From the NCBI GenBank assembly GCA_024645065.1, contig JAHEGP010000024.1, positions 1-20,631 on the forward strand: a DNA stretch of 20,631 bases, in the 5' to 3' direction. The notes below the pieces were generated by a model, which searched no databases, was not told the origin of the DNA, and saw only the letters and a list, made by a program, of their open reading frames with translations. The position numbers were made by a program, and so were the translations under genes. The stretch comes from Cellvibrionales bacterium. Its GTDB lineage: Bacteria; Pseudomonadota; Gammaproteobacteria; Pseudomonadales; JAHEGP01. Shown piece after piece: positions 14,627 to 20,631 of the stretch; position 1 is the stretch's first letter, and the number at the start of each line of letters is the position of its first letter.

Positions 14627-15628
14627 TTAAATAATCCAGTCAGGAGTCGGCAAGCCCTGGCGGCGCAGGAAAGTGGGGTTGTAAATCTTGCTGAGGTAGC
14701 GATCACCGTAGTCACACAGGATGGTGACAATGGTGTGCCCGGGTCCCAAATCCCGGGCCAATTCGACGGCCCCGGCAATATTGATGGCGGCCGAACCCCC
14801 CAGGCAAATGCCCTCATGTTTCAGGAGGTCGAATATATAGGGCAAGGCCTGCTCGTCGCTGATTTTGTAGGCTTCGTCGACGATAGCATTCTTCATATTA
14901 TTGGTAAGGAAGTTTACCCCAATGCCCTCGGCGATGGAGTTCCCGTCGGCATGCAATTCGCCGGTCTTGATATAGCTGTACAAGCCTGAGCCCATCGGGT
15001 CCGCGAGACCGATGGTAATGTTGGCATTGTGAGCCTTTAGCGCCAGGCTGACGCCCGCCAGGGTGCCGCCGGTGCCCGCCGAACAGATAAACCCGTCGAC
15101 ACCGCCCTCGGTCTGGCGCCAGATTTCCTCGCCGGTGGTAGCACGATGCATGGCGCAATTGGCGACATTGTCGAACTGTTGGGCCCAGATTGCCCCATGA
15201 GGATCGGTCTGGTTGAGCTTTTCCGCCAGTGACCTGGCGGCGTGAATATAGTGCTTGGGGTCGTCATAGCTGGTAGCCGGCACCACTCGCAGATCGGCGC
15301 CGTAAAGATCCAGCAAATCCTGTTTTTCTTTGCTCTGGGTTTCGGGAATCACCACAACACAACGATATCCCAGGGCATTGGCGAGCAGGGTGAGGCCGAT
15401 GCCGGTATTGCCGGCAGTGCCTTCGACAATAATCCCGCCCGGTTGCAGCGTACCGCGCTGCTCGGCGTCGCGGATAATACCCAGTGCCGTGCGATCCTTG
15501 ACCGATCCCCCCGGGTTCATAAACTCGGCCTTGCCGTAAATGTTGCAGCCGGTAAGTTCGGAAGCCTGGCGCAGGTAGACCAACGGTGTGTTGCCTATCA
15601 GCTCAGCCAGCATGGTTTTTTTGGGCAT
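14627..15628 (-). CDS. Cysteine synthase-like PLP enzyme (fold type II)
   Basis: The 333-residue protein belongs to the cysteine synthase / cystathionine beta-synthase family. It shows IGNTPLV (11-17), NPGGSVKDRTA with PLP Lys44, the substrate-binding Asn loop EGTAGNTGIGL (69-79), CSAGTGGTLAG (182-192) for the PLP phosphate, and the C-terminal CLGGSAA and CDYGDRY blocks. Most CysK and CysM enzymes have TSGNTG in the Asn loop; here it is TAGNTG, so the acceptor substrate may differ from O-acetylserine, although cysteine synthesis from O-acetylserine and sulfide remains the default reading. No CBS regulatory domain is present. The ATG at 15626-15628 begins the conserved region; its Shine-Dalgarno is weak. 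It is separated from the acyl-CoA ligase by 80 bp, so it may have its own promoter. Confidence 0.88.
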   Translation of the reverse strand: MPKKTMLAELIGNTPLVYLRQASELTGCNIYGKAEFMNPGGSVKDRTALGIIRDAEQRGTLQPGGIIVEGTAGNTGIGLTLLANALGYRCVVVIPETQSKEKQDLLDLYGADLRVVPATSYDDPKHYIHAARSLAEKLNQTDPHGAIWAQQFDNVANCAMHRATTGEEIWRQTEGGVDGFICSAGTGGTLAGVSLALKAHNANITIGLADPMGSGLYSYIKTGELHADGNSIAEGIGVNFLTNNMKNAIVDEAYKISDEQALPYIFDLLKHEGICLGGSAAINIAGAVELARDLGPGHTIVTILCDYGDRYLSKIYNPTFLRRQGLPTPDWII

Positions 15629-15676
15629 TGCAATTCGGTCCGTTTGTCCCTGGAGGCTACATGGTAGAGATGTGTC

Positions 15677-15690
15677 GTTGCCGTGGCAAC
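15677..15690. repeat. Perfect 14-base palindrome in the spacer upstream of the cysteine synthase-like gene
   Basis: GTTGCC and GGCAAC flank two bases (GT). The spot is between the acyl-CoA ligase stop and the cysteine synthase-like ATG, about 50 bases before the latter. No T-run follows on the minus strand, so an operator-like site is likelier than a terminator. Confidence 0.35.
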
Positions 15691-15708
15691 AAAACCGGGT
15701 ACACCGAT

Positions 15709-17352
15709 TCAGGCATGCGCCGCAAGTCGTGCGCGCAGGGCCTTGCGCAAAACCTTGCCATTGGATGTGCGCGGAAAGCTGGTCATAAAGCGCACTTTTT
15801 TCGGCACCTTGTAGGCCGCCAGATGCTCGCTGGCGAAGGCGATAATCTCGTCGGCCCGCAATTGGGTGGTCGGTTCCACAATGACACAGGCCGTGACAAT
15901 GACGATGTCCTCGGTCACGGCCTCGTCGATGGCAACACAGTCTGCGATACCGGGCAATGCCGCGAGCACCCTCTCGATTTCATAGGGCGAGATACGGTAG
16001 CCCATACTGTTGATGATGTCGTCCTTGCGGCCATGGAACCAGATGTAGCCATCACTGTCTCGCGCGGCATAGTCACCGGTCAGGAAGTAGCCGTCCCGGC
16101 GCAGCGCAGCGGTTTCTTCGGGCAGTCCCCAGTACTGCAGGAACAAGCCCGGATCATCCTCGGGAATGCAGAGCATGCCCTCCACCCCGTCGGGTACCGG
16201 CTGCATCTGCTCGTCGAGCAATGCAAGCTCATGGCCGGGTTGCGGTTTTCCGGCGGAGCCGGCGCGCAGCGGGCGCGACGGGTGGTGCGACAGGTAGTAG
16301 CTGAACTCGGACATCCCGACTGCTTCGTAGATGTCCTGGGCAAAGCGCTGGCGCCACTGGGCCAGCAACTCGTCGGATAAATGCTCGCCGGCACTCATGC
16401 AGTAACGCAGGCTCGGCACGTCGCTGGCGGTAAAGGCGGTTTTCTGGAGAATTTGCCGGTACACCGTTGGCACCCCGATAAAAATCGTGCAGCGATGTTT
16501 TGCGATCAACTGCGGCCAACGCTCTGCACTGATCGTGCCGGCGTTTAACACCACGGTTTTACCCCGGTAAAACGGATCCATCATGGCGCTGCCAAGGGCA
16601 TAGGTCCAGTTGAGTTTCCCGGAGTGCAGAATTCGATCCTCGCCGCCAAAATCGAACCAGTACTCGCTGGCGGGCTGGCGTCCCAACAGGGCGCGATGGG
16701 CGTGCAGCACCCCCTTGGGATAACCGGTAGTGCCGGAGGTATAGACCAGGTAGGCCGGGTCATCGGCACGGCTGGGATGGTGTTGTTGCAAACACTGGGC
16801 ATGTTCCAGTAATGACTCCCAGCGATGCAGTATGATTGGGGCGCCGAGATGGTTCTTCAGGGTGGTCGTCAGCGCAGTGTCGGGGCTGCAATCGGTCAGG
16901 ATAATGTGGCGTAGCAACGGTAGCGCGGGGATTATTGGCACCAGGGCTGGCAAGTCCTGTGCGCTGGTTAGCAGTGCACTCAACCCGGCATCGTTGGCGA
17001 GATAGGTCACTTCTGCTGCGGTTAGCTGGGTGGATGCGGGTACGGCAATGGCACCAGCCAGCAGGCTGCCAAAAAACCCGACAGGGTAGTGGATGGAATT
17101 GGCCAGGCGAATGAGAAGCCGCTCTCCCGGTTCAATACCAAGGCCGGACAAGGCGCTGGCAAAGCGCCCGGCCTGCAGAGCCAACTGGCCGTAGCTGAGC
17201 TGGTCTACCCGGCCGCCGCCGTGGTCGACGGTTAGTGCAGTGGTGTCGGCATTCGCATCATTGCGGCCGAAGCGGGTACAGGCCTCGCCAATATTGAAGT
17301 ACTCTGGAATTTCCCATTGCCAGGAGGCCGTCGACGCGTGGCTACTGTTCAT
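15709..17352 (-). CDS. AMP-forming acyl-CoA ligase, benzoate-CoA ligase-like
   Basis: This 547-residue ANL-superfamily enzyme activates a carboxylic acid through an acyl-AMP to its CoA ester. The P-loop YTSGTTGYPKGV spans 204-215. The A5-type motif YEAVGMSEFSYY is at about 342-353, the ribose-binding Asp427 is in YFLTGD, the hinge is GRKDD (441-445) with INSMGYRISPYEIE, and the C-terminal catalytic Lys533 is in NGKVLRK. Length and the GMSE/SHHPSRPLRAGSAG region recall the benzoate- and aminobenzoate-CoA ligase group, but medium or short acyl substrates are equally possible. The ATG at 17350-17352 is 9 bp after the oxidoreductase stop, so the two are one transcription unit. Substrate choice cannot be decided from motifs alone. 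Confidence 0.88.
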   Translation of the reverse strand: MNSSHASTASWQWEIPEYFNIGEACTRFGRNDANADTTALTVDHGGGRVDQLSYGQLALQAGRFASALSGLGIEPGERLLIRLANSIHYPVGFFGSLLAGAIAVPASTQLTAAEVTYLANDAGLSALLTSAQDLPALVPIIPALPLLRHIILTDCSPDTALTTTLKNHLGAPIILHRWESLLEHAQCLQQHHPSRADDPAYLVYTSGTTGYPKGVLHAHRALLGRQPASEYWFDFGGEDRILHSGKLNWTYALGSAMMDPFYRGKTVVLNAGTISAERWPQLIAKHRCTIFIGVPTVYRQILQKTAFTASDVPSLRYCMSAGEHLSDELLAQWRQRFAQDIYEAVGMSEFSYYLSHHPSRPLRAGSAGKPQPGHELALLDEQMQPVPDGVEGMLCIPEDDPGLFLQYWGLPEETAALRRDGYFLTGDYAARDSDGYIWFHGRKDDIINSMGYRISPYEIERVLAALPGIADCVAIDEAVTEDIVIVTACVIVEPTTQLRADEIIAFASEHLAAYKVPKKVRFMTSFPRTSNGKVLRKALRARLAAHA

Positions 17353-17361
17353 CTGCCAGGA

Positions 17362-18351
17362 CTACGCTCGATCGCCGACCCGCAGCACGATCTTGCCAAC
17401 GACCTGGTTGCTCTCCAGCAGCCGGTGCGCATCACTGACCTGCGCGAGCTCATACGTTTCGGCGATCACCGGCGCAAGCTCGCCAGTCTCTATCAAGGGC
17501 CAGACCCGTTCACGCAACTGCTGGGCAATGTCGGCCTTTTGAGACTCCGACTGCGGGCGCAGGGTCGATCCCGTCAGGGTGAGGCGCTTCAGCATCACGG
17601 GCATAAAGTTGACCTCTGCCACCGAGCTCTGCAAATACGCAATATTGACGATGCGACCCTCGACCGCAGCCAGCTTGATATTTTTTTCAATGTAATCACC
17701 GCCGACGATATCGAGGGTCACGTCGATGCCGCGTTTGCCCAGTCGCTCCTTGAGAACCGGGTAGAAGTCCTCATCCCGGTAGTTGATGGCGAGTTCGGCA
17801 CCGAGCTGTTCGCAGGCACGTGCCTTGTCGTCGCTGCCAACGGTGGTGAACACCCGGGCGCCAAAGGCACGCCCCAGCTGGATCGCGGTAGTACCGATGC
17901 CGCTGGCGCCGCCGTGCACCAGCAGGGTTTCGCCGCTGCGCAAACCGCAGCGCTGGAATACGTTGCTCCACACAGTAAAAAAAGTTTCCGGTAGCGCGGC
18001 AGCCTGCAGCATGTCCAGGCCCCTGGGTATGGGCAGGCACTGGGACGCAGGGGCGACGGCGTACTCGGCATAGCCCCCGCCATTGACCAGGGCACAGACC
18101 CTGTCGCCGACTTGCCAGCTCCTGACGGCACTCCCGATCGCGGTTATTTCTCCAGCCACTTCCAGCCCCAACACTGGCGAAGCGTCCGCCGGCGCCGGGT
18201 AGAATCCCTGGCGCTGGATCACATCGGGTCGGTTGATGCCAGCGGCGGCGACCCTGATCAACACCTCATTGGGGGCCGCTGTGGGCAGCTGCGACTCGGC
18301 CAGGCACATCACGTCGGCATCACCGAACTCGGGTAAGTCAATGTAGCGCAT
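17362..18351 (-). CDS. NAD(P)H quinone oxidoreductase, PIG3 family (zinc-free MDR)
   Basis: The 329-residue protein is a medium-chain dehydrogenase/reductase of the quinone oxidoreductase PIG3 group. It lacks the catalytic-zinc Cys/His set of alcohol dehydrogenases. AAGINRPDVIQRQG (36-49) and the PVLGLEVAGEI block (59-69) are typical. The nucleotide-binding signature is HGGASGIGTTAIQLG (146-160), and a conserved NYRDEDF segment follows. C-terminal ESNQVVGKIVL is the family ending. Family members reduce quinones or other activated double bonds with NADPH. Set between a CoA-ester lyase and an acyl-CoA ligase, a role in reducing an enoyl-CoA-type intermediate is conceivable but unproven. The ATG at 18349-18351 lies 18 bp after the lyase stop. 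Confidence 0.88.
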   Translation of the reverse strand: MRYIDLPEFGDADVMCLAESQLPTAAPNEVLIRVAAAGINRPDVIQRQGFYPAPADASPVLGLEVAGEITAIGSAVRSWQVGDRVCALVNGGGYAEYAVAPASQCLPIPRGLDMLQAAALPETFFTVWSNVFQRCGLRSGETLLVHGGASGIGTTAIQLGRAFGARVFTTVGSDDKARACEQLGAELAINYRDEDFYPVLKERLGKRGIDVTLDIVGGDYIEKNIKLAAVEGRIVNIAYLQSSVAEVNFMPVMLKRLTLTGSTLRPQSESQKADIAQQLRERVWPLIETGELAPVIAETYELAQVSDAHRLLESNQVVGKIVLRVGDRA

Positions 18352-18369
18352 CAGTCTGCCCCGCAGGTG

Positions 18370-19419
18370 TCAGAAACCGTAGAGTTCGCGTAAATCGGGA
18401 TCTTTCCCGGCGATCAGGCGCGCCAGGTCGACCATCACCTTGCACTGCTTCCAGGTTGCGTCGTCCTGCATCTTGCCGTCGAGCATGACTGCGCCACTAC
18501 CGTCGGGCATGGCGTCGAGCACCCGCTTCGCCCATGCTACTTCGTCGGGGGGCGGACTGAATACGCGCTTGGCAATCTCTATCTGGCTGGGGTGCAGCGA
18601 CCAGGTACCGACACAGCCCATCAGGAAGGCATTGCGGAATTGATCTTCGCAGGCGACAGGATCGTCGATCGCGCCGAAGGGGCCATAAAAGGCGAGGGCG
18701 CCGACACCGGCACAGGCATCCACCATGCGGCCGATGGTGTAGTGCCACAGGTCCTGCTGGTAGCTTGCGCGCGGAGCATCGGGATTGTCCGGATCGGGGT
18801 CGTTGCGCACCAGGTAACCTGGATGACCGCCGCCAACCCGGGTTGTTTTCATGCGACGCGACGCCGCCAGATCGGCCGGGCCCAGGCTCATGCCCTGAAT
18901 ACGGGGGCTGGCGTTGGCGATCTCCTCGACGTTGGCAACCCCCAGTGCTGTTTCAAGGATGCAGTGCAGCAGGATGGGGCGTTGCAGAGCTGCTTTTGCT
19001 TCGAGTTGCGCCAGCAGTTGGTCTACGTAGTGGATATCCCATGGCCCCTGCACCTTGGGCAGCATGATGACATCGAGTTTGTCGCCGACCTCACCTACCA
19101 GCCGGGTGACGTCGTCGAGAAACCAGGGACTATCAAGGCTGTTTACCCGGGTCCAGAGTTGGGTATCGCCAAAGTCGTTGTCCCGGGCGATTTGCACCAG
19201 TCCCTCGCGGGCGGCCTCCTTGCGATCGATGGGCACTGCATCCTCGAGGTTGCCCAGCAGGATGTCGACCTTGGCGGCAATCCCCGGGGCCTTGTCCGCC
19301 ATGCGGGGGTTGCTGGGGTCAAAAAAGTGGATCATGCGGGACGGCCGCACCGGTATTTCCCGCAATGGAGCTGGTGCCCCGATAGCGAGGGGTTTAAAGA
19401 AATCACGAGGGCTGCGCAT
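18370..19419 (-). CDS. CoA-ester lyase, CitE/malyl-CoA lyase type
   Basis: This 349-residue HpcH/HpaI aldolase-superfamily enzyme belongs with L-malyl-CoA / beta-methylmalyl-CoA / citramalyl-CoA lyases, which split a 3-hydroxyacyl-CoA into glyoxylate or pyruvate plus an acyl-CoA. Visible are the N-terminal RPSRMIHFFDPSNPRM, the DILLGNLEDAVP strand, WTRVNS with the substrate Arg at about 91, and LETALGV with the metal ligand Glu at about 156. SLGPADLAAS carries the second ligand Asp at about 183. The SLHPSQIEIAKRVFSP end is also typical. The frame opens at GTG 19437, but GGGAG sits 6 bases before the ATG at 19417-19419, giving the usual length for bacterial malyl-CoA lyases. It lies 70 bp after meaB. 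The precise substrate is unknown; mcl-type or citE-like are both possible names. Confidence 0.9.
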   Translation of the reverse strand: MRSPRDFFKPLAIGAPAPLREIPVRPSRMIHFFDPSNPRMADKAPGIAAKVDILLGNLEDAVPIDRKEAAREGLVQIARDNDFGDTQLWTRVNSLDSPWFLDDVTRLVGEVGDKLDVIMLPKVQGPWDIHYVDQLLAQLEAKAALQRPILLHCILETALGVANVEEIANASPRIQGMSLGPADLAASRRMKTTRVGGGHPGYLVRNDPDPDNPDAPRASYQQDLWHYTIGRMVDACAGVGALAFYGPFGAIDDPVACEDQFRNAFLMGCVGTWSLHPSQIEIAKRVFSPPPDEVAWAKRVLDAMPDGSGAVMLDGKMQDDATWKQCKVMVDLARLIAGKDPDLRELYGF

Positions 19420-19454
19420 TTTGATCTCCCGATTCACAGTAGTTTGGGTTCAAG

Positions 19455-19469
19455 CCGGCGCTTTGCCGG
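19455..19469 (-). repeat. Short GC-rich hairpin between meaB and the lyase gene
   Basis: CCGGC and GCCGG pair over a five-base loop, about 35 bases before the lyase ATG. On the minus strand the T-runs precede rather than follow the stem, so it is not an intrinsic terminator for the operon. It could be a processing or attenuation structure. Confidence 0.35.
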
Positions 19470-19489
19470 AAAATTCGAAAAAGTAAGCC

Positions 19490-20512
19490 TCAGGCAGCGT
19501 TCCAGCGGGACGCCAATTGCTGCCGCAGTAGTTCGTATTGTTCAAAAGGCGAATCATCCGCTTTGATCAGGTGGTCGAAGTTCGGCCTGCCAGCGCGTAA
19601 TACCCCCACGCCAGTGCTGCCGAATTCCTGCTGCAGGCGCTTGACCACCCATTCAATCTGGAATCGGTGGCGCCGCACCGCAATCAGCTGGCGCTCGGCC
19701 AACCAGGCATGATGCGCGTCGAGGGTTTCCACCAGCCTGGTAATGCCAGTGCCCTGGGTAGCGCTCACCGATAATATTGGCGCGGACCATTCATTGGCGT
19801 CGTGTTCACGACTGGCGGCAGCGCGTAAATCGGCGGCGGTCTTGCGCGCCGCGGCACCCATGTCTGCCTTGTTCACCACCAGCACATGGGGGATTTCCAT
19901 GATTCCGGCTTTGAGGTACTGGATACTGTCGCCGGAACCGGGTTGGGCGACGAAGCAAGTGGTATCACTCATTTGGGCAATGTCGATTTCGCTCTGGCCA
20001 ACCCCAACTGTTTCAATGACGGTGATATCGAAACTGGCGAGCATGGCCAGGCACATTGGCCAGACTTCGGCGCTGAGCCCACCATGCTCCCCGCGACAGG
20101 CCAGCGAGCGGATAAAAACCCCATCGTCGTCTATCCCGGTTTTCATTCTCAGCCGGTCACCCAGCAAGGCTCCACCGCTGATCGGGCTCGAGGGGTCGAC
20201 CGCCAGCACACCAACGCGCTGGCCACGTTGCCGCCACACCCCGATCAATGCCGAGGTCAAGGATGACTTGCCGGCCCCCGGCGGCCCGGTAATGCCAATT
20301 AGCTGTGATTCGCGGGCAGCGCCGTGGCGGGGCAGCAGCCCGAGTACCCGGGCTGCCACACGCCGCGCCGCAGGGCGCTGGTCATCCAGCAGGTTCAATG
20401 CCGTCGCCAGAGCCGGGCGGCTACCAGCGGCTACCTGCGCGGCGAGTTGTTCGGGCTCGGGTAGCTTGGGATTCACGGACTCAGCCGGCCTCGGCGTAGG
20501 CTTCCAGGCCAT
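19490..20512 (-). CDS. meaB: MeaB/ArgK-type G-protein chaperone of B12-dependent mutase
   Basis: This 340-residue P-loop GTPase loads and protects the adenosylcobalamin cofactor of methylmalonyl-CoA-type mutases. It carries Walker A GPPGAGKS (76-83), the VDPSSPISGGALLGDR switch region (105-120), a RSLACRGEHGGLS segment in the switch III area, and the base-2 motif ETVGVGQSE (167-175). NKAD is at 214-217, followed by a C-terminal dimerisation arm. The ATG at 20510-20512 overlaps the mutase gene by 32 bp. A GTG at 20474-20476, 4 bp after the mutase stop, would give 328 residues and is about equally good; neither has a strong Shine-Dalgarno. Direct adjacency to a B12-domain gene confirms the assignment. 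Confidence 0.93.
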   Translation of the reverse strand: MAWKPTPRPAESVNPKLPEPEQLAAQVAAGSRPALATALNLLDDQRPAARRVAARVLGLLPRHGAARESQLIGITGPPGAGKSSLTSALIGVWRQRGQRVGVLAVDPSSPISGGALLGDRLRMKTGIDDDGVFIRSLACRGEHGGLSAEVWPMCLAMLASFDITVIETVGVGQSEIDIAQMSDTTCFVAQPGSGDSIQYLKAGIMEIPHVLVVNKADMGAAARKTAADLRAAASREHDANEWSAPILSVSATQGTGITRLVETLDAHHAWLAERQLIAVRRHRFQIEWVVKRLQQEFGSTGVGVLRAGRPNFDHLIKADDSPFEQYELLRQQLASRWNAA

Positions 20513-20631
20513 TGCTCTGGCGAATAATATTGAGGATGTCTGCCATGATCGCGTTCATGTCGACGTTTTTCGGCGTGTAAATTGCCGCTATGCCTCTCTG
20601 TTTGAGCTGCACGGCATCATCTTCAGGAATA
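20481..20631 (-). CDS. C-terminus of a B12-dependent acyl-CoA mutase (methylmalonyl-CoA mutase type), truncated by the window
   Basis: The last 49 codons of a minus-strand gene are visible, ending at TGA 20481-20483. The segment starts IPEDDAVQLKQRGIAAIYTP and goes on to MADILNII, the typical end of the cobalamin-binding Rossmann domain in methylmalonyl-CoA mutase and relatives: the IPxxD strand, the GIAAIYTP strand-loop and the closing helix. Whether it is a full-length mutase, a separate small B12 subunit, or an ethylmalonyl/isobutyryl-CoA mutase cannot be told from this piece. The next gene, meaB, overlaps it or follows within 4 bp, which supports a mutase-chaperone pair. Confidence 0.88.
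   Translation of the reverse strand, partial: IPEDDAVQLKQRGIAAIYTPKNVDMNAIMADILNIIRQSNGLEAYAEAG

Noticed and set aside
19420..19437. GTG start six codons upstream for the CoA-ester lyase
   Set aside because: GGGAG, at ideal distance from the ATG at 19419, lies inside that extension.
18592..19566. 324-codon plus-strand ORF opposite the CoA-ester lyase
   Set aside because: Long, but entirely antisense to a gene with clear catalytic motifs; a by-product of high GC content and codon bias.
1..20631. CRISPR array, tRNA, rRNA, insertion sequence or prophage
   Set aside because: No regularly spaced repeats, cloverleaf, transposase, integrase or terminal inverted repeats were seen.

Overview
The window reads as a stretch of chromosomal housekeeping and accessory-metabolism DNA from a moderately GC-rich, aerobic gammaproteobacterium. 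The protein families are consistent with a marine, Cellvibrionales/Halieaceae-like organism, but no rRNA or other decisive marker is present, so this placement is an inference. There is no sign of phage, insertion sequence, CRISPR array, tRNA or rRNA. Genes are tightly packed, with 1-30 bp gaps or short overlaps inside operons and two convergent pairs that overlap by 8-9 bp.

Layout: (1) 1-45 is probably the tail of a plus-strand gene, followed by about 350 bases without a convincing gene. (2) 394-2657, minus strand: a DEAD-box RNA helicase with a DbpA-type RNA-binding domain, followed 2 bp later by a YaiI/YqxD (DUF188) protein. (3) 2845-3144, plus strand: a small GIY-YIG nuclease-fold protein. 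(4) 3137-4414, minus: an O-acetylhomoserine sulfhydrylase (MetY). (5) 4518-10014, minus: an operon of membrane fusion protein, RND permease and NnrS. No outer-membrane channel gene accompanies it. (6) 10213-11076, plus: a DUF3445/HODM-type haem-dependent N-demethylase subunit. (7) 11068-12768, minus: an XRE-type helix-turn-helix protein with a long Lys/Ala-rich tail, a doubtful 69-residue ORF coupled at both ends, and a lipoprotein combining an MliC-type lysozyme-inhibitor domain with a COG3650-type domain. (8) 12993-14516, plus: a class V aminotransferase of the alanine/serine-glyoxylate type and an unrecognised 100-residue protein. (9) 14627-20631, minus: the C-terminus of a B12-dependent acyl-CoA mutase, its G-protein chaperone MeaB, a malyl-CoA/citramalyl-CoA-type lyase, a PIG3-type NAD(P)H oxidoreductase and an AMP-forming acyl-CoA ligase, then a cysteine synthase-like enzyme after an 80 bp gap.

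The last block is the most coherent system. It has an acid:CoA ligase, an MDR-type reductase, a CoA-ester lyase, and a B12 mutase with its chaperone. Such a set could feed a short branched or dicarboxylic acid through acyl-CoA intermediates to propionyl/methylmalonyl-CoA and succinyl-CoA, with glyoxylate or pyruvate as the second lyase product. The nearby glyoxylate-type aminotransferase could dispose of glyoxylate. The substrate cannot be read from the sequence. Other points for a second look are the histone-H1-like tail on the HTH protein, the two-domain lipoprotein, and the RND-NnrS operon.
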